From contig CAXEUY010000013.1 in the NCBI GenBank assembly GCA_963999645.1, positions 1-55,520 of the forward strand: a DNA stretch of 55,520 nucleotides, read 5' to 3'. The notes below the pieces were generated by a model, which saw only the letters and a list, made by a program, of their open reading frames with translations, made no database searches and had not been told where the DNA came from. Positions 16,753 to 24,940 of the stretch are shown here, one piece after another. This DNA is from MedAcidi-G1 sp002294285. GTDB taxonomy: Bacteria; Actinomycetota; Acidimicrobiia; Acidimicrobiales; MedAcidi-G1. The translations under genes were made by a program, and so were the position numbers. Numbering within the stretch: position 1 is the first letter of the stretch; the number at the start of each line of letters is the position of its first letter.

Positions 16753-17721
16753 CTACTCAGCCTCTTCTTTCGGTGTATCAGCGTTTGATTTTTCTACTTG
16801 AAAGAGCTCAGCTATTGCACCGATAGAGCCCATAGTTGCACTCATTTCAGCAGGGACAAAAATCTTTGTCGCTTGGCCATCTGCAATGGCCCCGAGAGCT
16901 TCAAGGTATTTAATTGCAATTAGGTCAGGTGACGGATCTCCATCATGTATTGCTGCATAAACGCTTCGAATTGCTTCAGCTTCACCTTCAGCGACTGTTT
17001 CAAAACGAAAACGTTCGGCTTCTGCTACAGCCCTAATAGCGTCGGCCTCTCCTTCAGCAGTGAGAATCGCTTCTTGTTTAACACCTTCAGCTGAAAGTAT
17101 TGCAGACTGTTTTTCACCTTCTGCAATTGCTATTGCAGCCTCACGAGAACCATCAGCTTCTAATACAACTGCTCTACGTGTTCTTTCAGCTTTCATTTGC
17201 TCATGCATTGCATCCATAACATCACTTGGAGGGTCAATCCTTTGTATTTCAACCCTTACAACTCGAACTCCCCATTTATCTGTTGCATCGTCGAGAACTT
17301 GACGTAGAGAAGTATTTACATTGTCTCGTGAAGTCAGTGCATTGTCGAGGGTCATGTCGCCAATGACGTTTCTTAGATTTGTTTGAGCAAGTTTGGTTAC
17401 TGCCAGAATAAAGTTCGCGACGTTATATACGAGTCTTTGTGCATCAGTAGGTTCATAGTAGATAACCGCATCTACAGTAACAGTTACATTGTCTTTGGTG
17501 ATTACCTCTTGAGGCGGTACATCGACGACCTGCTCTCTCATGTCAACTCTCGTCATGCTTTGAATTATCGGAATTATGATCTTTAAACCTGGACCGGTTG
17601 TCAGTTTGTATTTACCAAGTTGTTCAACAATTCCTTGCTGGTAAGGACGCACGATTTTAATTGCGGCTGCTGCAAGAACGAAAACAACGAAAGCGATTAC
17701 CAATAAAGCTATGATTGCCAT
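16753..17721 (-). CDS. SPFH/stomatin/prohibitin-family membrane protein (QmcA-like)
   Basis: A 322-residue protein with one N-terminal membrane helix (residues 2-22) followed by an SPFH domain: RPYQQGIVEQLGKYK, then VDMREQVVDVPPQEVITKDNV and the typical RNVIGDMTLDNALTSRD segment. A coiled-coil AE-rich repeat region (about 185-260) follows. Such proteins oligomerise at membrane microdomains and often modulate membrane proteases. The ATG at 17719-17721 has a good ribosome-binding site (TAGGAGT on the minus strand). It lies 15 bases downstream of the NfeD gene; stomatin and NfeD form a well-known conserved pair and are probably functional partners. Confidence 0.93.
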   Translation of the reverse strand: MAIIALLVIAFVVFVLAAAAIKIVRPYQQGIVEQLGKYKLTTGPGLKIIIPIIQSMTRVDMREQVVDVPPQEVITKDNVTVTVDAVIYYEPTDAQRLVYNVANFILAVTKLAQTNLRNVIGDMTLDNALTSRDNVNTSLRQVLDDATDKWGVRVVRVEIQRIDPPSDVMDAMHEQMKAERTRRAVVLEADGSREAAIAIAEGEKQSAILSAEGVKQEAILTAEGEADAIRAVAEAERFRFETVAEGEAEAIRSVYAAIHDGDPSPDLIAIKYLEALGAIADGQATKIFVPAEMSATMGSIGAIAELFQVEKSNADTPKEEAE

Positions 17722-17736
17722 TTTTACTCCTAAAAT

Positions 17737-18204
17737 TTAACTTTCTTCAACTACTTCAACGACTAAACGGGTTCCCTCTATGTGGGTTACTCTCACATGA
17801 GCACCAGCTAGAACATGATCTTTTTCTAAAGTTTCAGCAGGCCATTCTTCTCTTCCTATTTGGATGCTACCAATTTCGGTCAGATCCTCTCCCAGATCTT
17901 TTATTACTATCCCTATTTCTCCTATTAATCTGGTCGAACCTACTCTTGCAGGTTGCTCTTGTGAATTGAGTTTCCTTGCCAAGGGTCTTAAAGCAGCAAG
18001 TGATGCTATTGAAACCACAATAAATGCAATCCACTGAAGGCTTTCGTTTGCATTAAAAAAGGCGAGAATAGTTGCAACCGCAGTTCCCACTCCAAAGGGA
18101 AGGAGGAAAAAAGACCCAGGCATAGCTAGTTCCCCTAAGACAAATGCTCCAGTGGCTGCAAGCCAAATCCATTGCCAGACTTCTGGATCCAAATCAACCT
18201 CCAA
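17737..18204 (-). CDS. NfeD-family membrane protein
   Basis: A 155-residue short-type NfeD protein. Helices around residues 10-28, 34-50 and 56-75 are followed by a C-terminal OB-fold (GEIGIVIKDLGEDLTEIGSIQIGREEWPAET and onward, about 93-150). It lacks the serine-protease domain of long NfeD proteins. The partner gene for the SPFH protein follows directly. The listed start is TTG 18204, but the strongest Shine-Dalgarno-like string GGAGGT overlaps it. TTG at 18190-18192, four residues later, could be the true start. Confidence 0.88.
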   Translation of the reverse strand: MEVDLDPEVWQWIWLAATGAFVLGELAMPGSFFLLPFGVGTAVATILAFFNANESLQWIAFIVVSIASLAALRPLARKLNSQEQPARVGSTRLIGEIGIVIKDLGEDLTEIGSIQIGREEWPAETLEKDHVLAGAHVRVTHIEGTRLVVEVVEES

Positions 18205-18292
18205 TCTTAATGACCAAGGTACCCTATTTAATTTTTTTTTAATACTCCAGAAATTGAATGCCTAATTTAGCTAACTCCTGTACTGTTTCGAC

Positions 18293-19174
18293 GTGACAAA
18301 AACTAATTTTCCTGAAAACGAACTAAGGCTGCTAAGTATCCACGCTCATCCTGATGATGAGGCATCGAAAGGTGCGTCTACGGTCTCCGCCTACCACGAC
18401 GAAGGTGTTTATTGCGCTCTTGTGTGCTGTACGGGAGGTGAAGAAGGGGATATTTTGAACCCTGCTATGAATCGACCTGAAATAATCGAGAATCTCACGC
18501 AGGTGCGACTCGAAGAACTTCAGAAGTCAGCAGAAATAATAGGTTATGACGAAGTGATAATGCTTGGTTACAGAGACTCAGGAATGCCTGACTCTCCAGC
18601 AAATGTAAATCCTGAAGCCTTCGCTAATGCAGACACTGAAGAGGCTGTAGGGAAAATTGTTTCGATCATTAGACGGATAAGACCGCAGGTAATCATTTCA
18701 TACCCCGATGAGCGAGACTGGTACAACCACCCTGACCACTTGCAAGTGCACGATCTTTCGATTCCAGCTTTTGAAGCAGCGGGTGACGCAGCACGTTATC
18801 CAGAGCACGGCCCCGCATGGCAACCCTTGAAACTTTATTACTCGACTTGGTCGAGAGAGCGAATAGAAGCAATGCATGAAAAGTTCATAGAATTTGGACT
18901 TGAATCACCTTATGAAGGGTGGTCTAAAAGACCCTCGCGAGATCACCTCATTTCCACCAGAATTGAGATTTCTAATCACTGGCACATCAGAAAACAAGCC
19001 TTATTAGCGCATGAAACTCAAGTTGATCCCGAATCTAATTTTTGGTTTGGTTTACCTGACGAAGTTGCACGTGAAGTGCACCCTTACGATGATTACATCC
19101 TCGCTATTTCAAAAGTTGATAACAAAAATAGAGATGTTCTCGAAAGTGATCTTTTCGAGGGGATCAATCCGTAA
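18293..19174 (+). CDS. mca: Mycothiol conjugate amidase-like PIG-L deacetylase
   Basis: A 293-residue zinc-dependent amidase of the PIG-L/LmbE family. The zinc motif AHPDDE (18-23) is followed by TGGEEGD (47-53), YRDSGMPDSPAN (93-104) and the second zinc motif NHPDH (145-149), the set expected for Mca and MshB. Mca cleaves mycothiol S-conjugates to mercapturic acids in detoxification. The length, the ERDWYNHPDH context and the long C-terminus with SNHWHIRKQALLAHETQVDP favour Mca over MshB. The start is GTG 18293. It stands alone on the plus strand. A second PIG-L protein at 34723 may be the MshB partner. Confidence 0.85.
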   Translation: MTKTNFPENELRLLSIHAHPDDEASKGASTVSAYHDEGVYCALVCCTGGEEGDILNPAMNRPEIIENLTQVRLEELQKSAEIIGYDEVIMLGYRDSGMPDSPANVNPEAFANADTEEAVGKIVSIIRRIRPQVIISYPDERDWYNHPDHLQVHDLSIPAFEAAGDAARYPEHGPAWQPLKLYYSTWSRERIEAMHEKFIEFGLESPYEGWSKRPSRDHLISTRIEISNHWHIRKQALLAHETQVDPESNFWFGLPDEVAREVHPYDDYILAISKVDNKNRDVLESDLFEGINP

Positions 19175-19221
19175 TAAGACTTCAGACCACGAGTTCTCTG
19201 TGGTATTTAGTGAAACAGAAA

Positions 19222-19398
19222 TTACGCAGCAAGAAGATCAGACTCTCTACGTTTCTCTGCAAGTAGTCTTCTAGCTTCTGCTATGCCTTTCAGGTTTCTT
19301 TGACGTGTTTCTTCATCAATCGCCGAGAATTTTCCATGTGAGTTACTTGTAAGCAGGTATGCGGGTAGGTCTTTTATTAGACAAAGCTGTTCATTCAT
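19222..19398 (-). CDS. Small hypothetical protein (58 aa)
   Basis: I found this frame by reading the 285-base gap between the Mca-like gene and the next luciferase-like gene. It runs from ATG 19396-19398 (a second ATG follows two codons later) to TAA 19222-19224. The product starts MNEQLCLIKDLPAYLLTSNS and ends in a strongly charged helix (RRLLAEKRRES) before DLLAA. I do not recognise a family. Codon use looks like the neighbours, but no clear ribosome-binding site precedes it, so coding status is only moderately supported. The C-terminal half has the look of a short basic-acidic helix that could bind another protein or nucleic acid. Confidence 0.5.
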   Translation of the reverse strand: MNEQLCLIKDLPAYLLTSNSHGKFSAIDEETRQRNLKGIAEARRLLAEKRRESDLLAA

Positions 19399-19459
19399 AT
19401 TATTAATTGTTGCAGCGAGGTGTGACAGCTTTTAAATCCCTAACAAACAGAGGTTAAAC

Positions 19460-20437
19460 ATGGTTAAACAGGAATCACGCTATGGAATGACGATTCCATT
19501 GCCAGATCGTTTAGACGACCATAAAGAGGTTTTCAGAGAGTTAGTTGAATTGGGTTACACAGATGTTTGGTCTTCAGAAGCTAATGACACTGACGGCTTA
19601 ACTCCTTTAGCACTAGCAGCTGCATGGGCTCCAGAACTGAGACTTGGTACAGCGATTCTGCCAGCTTTCACGCGTGGACCAGCACTAATGGCTCAAAGCG
19701 CAGCTGCGATGGCCTGCGCAGCGCCAGGCAATTTTGTTCTGGGTATAGGCACATCTTCTGACGTTATTGTTGAACGTTGGAACGGGATACCATTTGAGGA
19801 CCCATATTTAAAAGCTAGAGACACCATTCGGTTTTTACGTAGAGCGCTAACAGGAGAAAAGATTTCGGAAAAATTCGAAACTTTTGAAATTTCGGGTTTT
19901 CGTTTAGCGAGGGTGCCTGAAGTGCAACCCCCAGTATTGCTTGCAGCTTTGCGAGAAGGGATGCTGCGTTTAGCCGGCAGAGAGGCAGATGGCGCCATAA
20001 TAAATTGGCTTTCTGCAGATGACGTTGTACGAGTAGCTCAGATTGTAAATAATGAAGGTCCTGACAAAGAGTTAGTCGCCAGAATATTTGTCTGCCCAAG
20101 TGATAAGAAAGAACAGGTTCTTGCGGCCGGAAAGTTTGCTATGGCAGCTTACTTGAACGTTCCGGTATACAAGGCCTTCCACAAATGGCTTGGCAGGGAG
20201 GAAATACTGTCAGAGCACTGGGAGCATTGGGACTCAGGAGACCGTAAAGGAGCTTTAGAAAAAATTCCAGACCATCTGGTTGATGAGTTGATAGTAAATG
20301 GGACACCTGACCAGTGTCGAGAACATATACAAAGATATGTTGAAGCTGGAGTAACATGTCCAGCGCTTGCGATAATGCCTCTCACAGGCGATGATGTTAG
20401 ACAGTCTGTAAGAGATTTGGCTCCGATTAAAAAATGA
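19460..20437 (+). CDS. LLM-class F420-dependent oxidoreductase
   Basis: A 325-residue luciferase-like barrel protein. Family segments: ELVELGYTDVWSSEAND (26-42), LRLGTAILPAFTRGP (56-70), APGNFVLGIGTSS (86-98) and the C-terminal NGTPDQCREHIQRYVEAGVT (about 289-308). The last segment is the typical helix of F420-dependent members, where a fixed GxP(E/D)Q motif precedes the effector helix. F420 use is inferred from this resemblance. It starts at ATG 19460 after CAGAGG. It is followed by the small 63-residue gene. The substrate is unknown and no pathway gene adjoins it. Confidence 0.88.
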   Translation: MVKQESRYGMTIPLPDRLDDHKEVFRELVELGYTDVWSSEANDTDGLTPLALAAAWAPELRLGTAILPAFTRGPALMAQSAAAMACAAPGNFVLGIGTSSDVIVERWNGIPFEDPYLKARDTIRFLRRALTGEKISEKFETFEISGFRLARVPEVQPPVLLAALREGMLRLAGREADGAIINWLSADDVVRVAQIVNNEGPDKELVARIFVCPSDKKEQVLAAGKFAMAAYLNVPVYKAFHKWLGREEILSEHWEHWDSGDRKGALEKIPDHLVDELIVNGTPDQCREHIQRYVEAGVTCPALAIMPLTGDDVRQSVRDLAPIKK

Positions 20438-20519
20438 TGGTGTTTACGTATAACATTCAGCGTAAGGTATGAAAATAAGTTAAGTTAAAGTAAGTGAAAC
20501 ATCCGTAGAGGAAAACTAA

Positions 20520-20711
20520 ATGACAGAGACACTACAGAGCAGCAGCACAGAAGAGATGATTGATGAGATAAGAGCGATAATTGATCGCGGTCTTGGAGAC
20601 ACCAAAAGTCGTCAGGTGATTGCTGCTTCAGAAGTTGCAGATCTTCTTCTTGACCTACGGTTAGTGCTTGACTCTGGAGAAACTCAACTGGAGTCAGTTT
20701 CCCAGAACTGA
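20520..20711 (+). CDS. Small hypothetical acidic protein (63 aa)
   Basis: A 63-residue, acidic, probably all-helical protein starting MTETLQSSSTEEMIDEIRAI with a ribosome-binding site GAGGAAAA placed well before ATG 20520. The pattern of leucines and aspartates in EVADLLLDLRLVLDSGETQL (38-57) suggests an amphipathic helix that dimerises or docks. I do not recognise a family. It follows the luciferase-like gene after 82 bases and converges with the PAP2 gene, 8 bases away. Confidence 0.6.
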   Translation: MTETLQSSSTEEMIDEIRAIIDRGLGDTKSRQVIAASEVADLLLDLRLVLDSGETQLESVSQN

Positions 20712-20719
20712 CAAATAGG

Positions 20720-21328
20720 TCACTTAGTTAGAGGGAAAAACTTTTTAACAACACGACTGAGCCCAAATCCCACAATTGCTCCCGCAATTACATCGCTCGC
20801 GTGGTGAATCCTCACATGGATTCTTGAGGTGGCAACAATTCCAGCTAATCCATACCAGAGAGGTTTAAATTTAGAACGTTCTGATAGAAGAGTTGCTGCG
20901 AGAACAGCTGCGGAAGCATGTCCAGACGGGAAGCTAGAAGTTACTGGTTGCCGCAATTCATGAGGTCTTTCTTCCTCATGCTCTGGTCTTTCACGACGGA
21001 ATAGAGACTTTAAAATACCGTTGACAATTCCTGACTCTGCGATCAGTGCTGCTGACAAACGAACAGCCTCATTTTGTGTCTTGCCGCCGCTGAGACCTTT
21101 TGATAGCCCCATGATGTGCCAAAGAACACTGAAGTCCGCCAACTCACTAGCTAGATAAAAGGTTTTGTCGAGGATCGGATTTCCACGAAAACGTTCCCAA
21201 GCAAGATCAACCTTTTCGTCGAAAGCAGCAAAAGCTGGACCTAGGGGATGATCGATGGTCGGCTCGTTGTCCTCAAAGTCAGAATTGATAGGGAAAGGAA
21301 TCAGGTTTCTTTCCTCGGGTATGCTCAT
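20720..21328 (-). CDS. PAP2-superfamily phosphatase
   Basis: A 202-residue phosphatase with the three PAP2 motifs: KSLFRRERP (107-115), PSGHASA (134-140) and SRIHVRIHHASD (168-179). The catalytic histidines are His137 and His176. Family members remove phosphate from polyprenyl or lipid phosphates at the membrane. Hydrophobic segments are short, so it may be membrane-associated rather than a six-helix protein. The start overlaps the stop of the geranylgeranyl-reductase gene by 4 bases. Together with that gene it suggests isoprenoid-lipid metabolism, for example polyprenyl phosphate recycling (inference). Confidence 0.88.
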   Translation of the reverse strand: MSIPEERNLIPFPINSDFEDNEPTIDHPLGPAFAAFDEKVDLAWERFRGNPILDKTFYLASELADFSVLWHIMGLSKGLSGGKTQNEAVRLSAALIAESGIVNGILKSLFRRERPEHEEERPHELRQPVTSSFPSGHASAAVLAATLLSERSKFKPLWYGLAGIVATSRIHVRIHHASDVIAGAIVGFGLSRVVKKFFPLTK

Positions 21329-22533
21329 AAGTCCAGTTTACGGTTATAGGCGCCTTCAGAACCAAAAACTCCTTTTTTCCATCTTTTAGGCGTAAATAAA
21401 AGAGCTCTTGGGTAATCCTCGAACATCCAACGTGCAAAATTGCGTTTTGTCCAGTTAGTTTGAGCGGCTAAACGGAGGGCCAACTCTGCACCAGTTGATC
21501 GTGATAATACTGACTGAAGTATGACAGACATTCGGTGGTCCGCAACCAGATGTCTTTTAACTGAATTCTTGTACGCATCTGAAACAGATTTTTGGTCATT
21601 TGAGGATTGGATAGCCTTACCGGCAAGGATTCCAGTTAGGAGCGCCTGACCTATTCCTTCTCCCGTGAGAATGTCTGTAGAAGCCGCAGCATCACCGACA
21701 AAAATAACAGATTCGTAAGTCAGCCTCTTTTTGGTGATTCTGGCAGGAATAGGCCAGGCAGTTTGACGACCTTCCAGCTGCAGATTGTTACCAAGAGTTT
21801 CAGAAACAGACTTTCGCTCCAGTAGTGAACGCGCCAAATTAGCTATTTCAGACGCAGGATAATTTTGAGATTTTAAAACGCCGAAACCTACATTTGCTCT
21901 TCCATCTGGAAGGGGGAAACTCCATGCATAACCTGGAAGTAGATCTCTGTCGAACCAAACATGCAGCTTGTTGTTATCGGCTGAAACGCCAGAAACGTAC
22001 TGGCGGAAAGCGAGCCATTCCCCTCTAGTCGTATTTTTATCCAAATTTAGTGACCGACGTACAGGTGACCATGCGCCATCAGCGGCTATAACAAAAGAAG
22101 TTTCTACTTCACCGATGCCATCTATTTCTAAAAATGTCTTATTTTTTTCAAATCTGATAGAAGAGAACTTGCAGCCCAAGCGAACTTCAGTTTTCAATTC
22201 ACGAGCTAAATCGACCAGAGCGAGGTCATATTCCGCCCTAGGTACAATCGCAGCGTAGATGCCTTTCTCAGGCAAAGGAAAAGATTCTTTACGTCCAGAA
22301 GGGAATTGAATTGATGCTTCTTTGACAATCTCTGCATTAACTAAATCCCGTAAATCTAAACCAAGCTCTTCGCTCAACCTAAGAGCCATAGTTGTTAAAC
22401 CATCCCCACAGCACTTATCCCGAGGGAATTCTGCTTTATCAATGAGGAGAACGGATCTGCCGCTTCTAGCGACAGTGCATGCAGCTGATGAACCAGCTGG
22501 TCCAGCTCCGACTACCACAACGTCGTAAAACAT
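21325..22533 (-). CDS. Geranylgeranyl reductase-family FAD-dependent oxidoreductase
   Basis: A 402-residue flavoprotein of the GGR/PHBH fold. The N-terminal dinucleotide motif VVVGAGPAGSSAA (6-18), the CCGDGL segment (41-46, including the conserved Cys-Gly-Asp), and VIFVGDAAASTDILTGEGIGQAL carried near residues 275-297 are typical. Family members reduce double bonds of prenyl chains in lipids, quinones or chlorophyll-type pigments, or oxidise aromatic rings. In actinobacteria the likely substrate is the menaquinone side chain or a polyprenyl lipid (inference). It starts at ATG 22531-22533 within TGATG, sharing one base with the nucS stop, and overlaps the PAP2 gene downstream. Confidence 0.88.
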   Translation of the reverse strand: MFYDVVVVGAGPAGSSAACTVARSGRSVLLIDKAEFPRDKCCGDGLTTMALRLSEELGLDLRDLVNAEIVKEASIQFPSGRKESFPLPEKGIYAAIVPRAEYDLALVDLARELKTEVRLGCKFSSIRFEKNKTFLEIDGIGEVETSFVIAADGAWSPVRRSLNLDKNTTRGEWLAFRQYVSGVSADNNKLHVWFDRDLLPGYAWSFPLPDGRANVGFGVLKSQNYPASEIANLARSLLERKSVSETLGNNLQLEGRQTAWPIPARITKKRLTYESVIFVGDAAASTDILTGEGIGQALLTGILAGKAIQSSNDQKSVSDAYKNSVKRHLVADHRMSVILQSVLSRSTGAELALRLAAQTNWTKRNFARWMFEDYPRALLFTPKRWKKGVFGSEGAYNRKLDL

Positions 22534-23192
22534 CAGAAAAGTCTCAAATGGTTAGATTCGATTCCACGAATCTCGTCGTAGTCGATAACTACGCACTCAA
22601 TCCCGCGATCTTCTGCCAGTACCTTAGCTTGAGGTCTAATTTCCTGAGCAGCAAAAATGCCCTTCACAGGTTTAATTAACGGATCCCGATTCAAAAATTC
22701 CAAATACCTAGTTAGTTGCTCCACGCCATCTATTTCGCCTCTACGTTTTATTTCTACAGCAACCGTTTCACCTTTTGAAGTGCGACACAAAAGGTCTACA
22801 GGACCCAAATCAGTGGGATATTCGCGCTTGATGAGTTCAAGTCCTTCAACTAAATAAGAGGGATCAGCTGCCAGAAGCTCTTGAAGGTGAGCTTCAACAC
22901 CATCCTTCTGCAAGCCAGGGTCGATTCCCATTTCTTGATAAAAATCACTAAAAATCTCGTGCAGAGTAATGACAAGTGTTTCTCCTTTAGGGTTAGAAAC
23001 CCGCCAAAAACCCTCCTCCTCGAGAAGAGTATTAGGGGCGTTCATCCAATTCAAAGGCTTGTAAGCACCCCCATCTGCATGAATCGCTACACACCCATCT
23101 TCTTTGACCATAATCAGACGGATTGCTTCTGGTAGATGTGCTGTAAGTCGACCTTCATAATCAACAGTGCAACGAGCAATAACTAGACGCAT
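22533..23192 (-). CDS. nucS: Mismatch-specific endonuclease NucS
   Basis: A 219-residue NucS/EndoMS nuclease, the non-canonical mismatch-repair enzyme of archaea and actinobacteria lacking MutS/MutL. The N-terminal beta domain opens MRLVIARCTVDYEGRLTAHL. The RecB-like nuclease core has Asp133 in LGPVDLLCR, Glu147 and Lys149 in VAVEIKR, and Gln159. The protein ends in LRLF, a short hydrophobic tail of the sort used to bind the beta clamp. It starts at ATG 23190-23192, lies 4 bases after cysQ in the same direction, and shares one base with the geranylgeranyl-reductase start. Its presence is a strong actinobacterial marker. Confidence 0.95.
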   Translation of the reverse strand: MRLVIARCTVDYEGRLTAHLPEAIRLIMVKEDGCVAIHADGGAYKPLNWMNAPNTLLEEEGFWRVSNPKGETLVITLHEIFSDFYQEMGIDPGLQKDGVEAHLQELLAADPSYLVEGLELIKREYPTDLGPVDLLCRTSKGETVAVEIKRRGEIDGVEQLTRYLEFLNRDPLIKPVKGIFAAQEIRPQAKVLAEDRGIECVVIDYDEIRGIESNHLRLF

Positions 23193-23196
23193 GAAA

Positions 23197-23958
23197 CTAA
23201 CTATTCAAAATTTCTAAAACTGGTGAAGCCAGATCTGGATTGCATATTAAGAGATCGGGGAGCCACGGGTCAGGATTATTGTAAGTCAATTCAGACCCGT
23301 CGAGTCTGGAGACATGGAGTCCAGCAGCTGCAGCTACAGCTGCAGGGGCACAATTATCCCACTCGTATTGACCACCGGAATGGATGTACATATCCACCTC
23401 ACCTCGCACTACGGCCATAGCTTTTGCCCCAGCTGAGCCCATTTCAACTAATGTTCCCTCAAATTCATTCACGACCAAAGAGGCTTCCGACGGCGGACGG
23501 GATCTGCTCACTGCTATTCGAACCTCTTCTTTGTTAGTCGAATAGCTTTGACCTAAAAAATCGTCACGGGTCGAGAAGATCAGACTTAATTCAGGAATAG
23601 CAACCGCCCCGGCGATTGGAAATCCATCTATAGCTAAAGCTACGTGCACAGCCCAGTCATCTCTAGGAGGCTCACTAAATTCTTTGGTTCCATCAAGAGG
23701 GTCTATAATCCATACCCTTCTCGATTCATGTCGACTCGGATGAACTGAGTTTGGTGAACCTTCCTCTGAAAGGACACCATCTTCAGGTCTTGATAATGCA
23801 AGTTCCTGCATAAGAAAATCATGTGATTTCTGATCGCCCAGTTGCTTCAAAGACTCAGCGTCAATATTTTGCGAGAGTTTTCTTTCTTCGAGCAGCAAAA
23901 GTCCTGCTCGTGTCGCCAGATCTGCTGCAAGATCATGATCTTCATTGTTTGCCTTCAA
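23197..23958 (-). CDS. cysQ: 3'(2'),5'-bisphosphate nucleotidase CysQ-like (inositol monophosphatase family)
   Basis: An IMPase-fold phosphatase that probably hydrolyses PAP, the by-product of PAPS use. Motifs: GVLSEEGS with the metal-binding Glu pair, WIIDPLDGTKEF (metal ligands Asp-Pro-Leu-Asp-Gly-Thr) and the C-terminal EWDNCAPAAVAAAAG. I place the start at TTG 23956-23958, giving 253 residues beginning LKANNEDHDLAADLATRAG, where family members usually start. GTG at 23977-23979 is the alternative. The longest open frame, to 24039, would overlap the divergent cysD start and is unlikely. Placement next to cysDNC supports CysQ over inositol phosphatase function. Confidence 0.87.
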   Translation of the reverse strand: MKANNEDHDLAADLATRAGLLLLEERKLSQNIDAESLKQLGDQKSHDFLMQELALSRPEDGVLSEEGSPNSVHPSRHESRRVWIIDPLDGTKEFSEPPRDDWAVHVALAIDGFPIAGAVAIPELSLIFSTRDDFLGQSYSTNKEEVRIAVSRSRPPSEASLVVNEFEGTLVEMGSAGAKAMAVVRGEVDMYIHSGGQYEWDNCAPAAVAAAAGLHVSRLDGSELTYNNPDPWLPDLLICNPDLASPVLEILNS

Positions 23959-24025
23959 GAGTGACCATCTTAGAAGCACAGGGTTAGCATGGGGTGAAGA
24001 ATTTACGTATTGCTGGAAGAAAATA

Positions 24026-24940
24026 ATGAGTGTTACCACATACGAACTAAATCATTTAGATCAATTAGAATCAGAAGCTATACACATCTTTCGTGAAGTG
24101 GCTTCCGAGTTTGAACGTCCATGTTTGATGTTTTCAGGTGGTAAAGATTCAATAGTTATGCTTCATTTGGCCACTAAAGCATTTTGGCCTGCCCGATTAC
24201 CTTTTCCTGTTTTACATGTTGACACAGGTCATAATTTTCCTGAGGTGCTTGAATTTCGTGACCGGCGAGTAAATGAGTTAGAAGCAAGACTTGTTGTTGC
24301 TTCAGTTCAGAAATCAATCGATGATGGTCGGGTTATCGAAGAGAAAGGACCAAGGGCGAGCCGAAACCGTCTTCAAACTACTACTCTGCTTGATTCGATA
24401 GAGGAAAATAATTTTGATGCATTATTTGGTGGAGCTCGCAGAGATGAAGAAAAAGCGAGGGCGAAAGAACGGTTTTACTCATTTCGAGATGAATTTGGTC
24501 AATGGGATCCAAAGAATCAACGCCCTGAGTTGTGGAGCCTATATAACGGAAAAATCAGACAAGGTGAACATATTCGTGTATTTCCAATTTCCAATTGGAC
24601 AGAATTGGACGTTTGGCAATACATCGAACGTGAAGAAATAGAGATCCCAAGTGTTTATTTTTCACATGAAAGAGATGTCTTTTCGCGCGATGGAATGCTT
24701 TTGGCAGACTCAGAGTTTGTAGAGCGCTCTGAAGATGAAGAGCTCTCAAGAAGAAAAGTTCGTTATCGCACAGTAGGAGACATGAGTTGCACAGGAGCTG
24801 TTGAATCAGAAGCTGAAAATCTTAGACAAATAATAGAGGAAGTTTCCGCAACCCGTATTACTGAAAGAGGTGCAACTCGAGCAGATGACAGAGTGTCGGA
24901 AGCAGCAATGGAAGACCGTAAAAAAGAAGGGTACTTCTAA
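24026..24940 (+). CDS. cysD: Sulfate adenylyltransferase subunit 2
   Basis: The 304-residue PP-loop ATP pyrophosphatase subunit of ATP sulfurylase, which makes adenosine phosphosulfate from sulfate and ATP. The PP-loop SGGKDS is near residue 41; LHVDTGHNFPE and the FGGARRDEEKARAKER segment are diagnostic, as is the C-terminal RYRTVGDMSCTGAVES. I place the start at ATG 24026 (MSVTTYELNHLDQLE), preceded by TGGAAGAAA; an earlier in-frame start would enter the cysQ promoter region. The stop overlaps cysN (TAATG). Fits an operon cysDNC for sulfate activation; no cysH is in the window. Confidence 0.95.
   Translation: MSVTTYELNHLDQLESEAIHIFREVASEFERPCLMFSGGKDSIVMLHLATKAFWPARLPFPVLHVDTGHNFPEVLEFRDRRVNELEARLVVASVQKSIDDGRVIEEKGPRASRNRLQTTTLLDSIEENNFDALFGGARRDEEKARAKERFYSFRDEFGQWDPKNQRPELWSLYNGKIRQGEHIRVFPISNWTELDVWQYIEREEIEIPSVYFSHERDVFSRDGMLLADSEFVERSEDEELSRRKVRYRTVGDMSCTGAVESEAENLRQIIEEVSATRITERGATRADDRVSEAAMEDRKKEGYF

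Noticed and set aside
23945..24025. Extended N-terminus of CysD (start at 23945).
   Set aside because: The additional residues are not CysD-like and would cover the cysQ promoter; ATG 24026 has a ribosome-binding site.
23959..24039. Extended N-terminus of CysQ (start at 24039).
   Set aside because: It would overlap the cysD start on the opposite strand and adds residues not found in the family.
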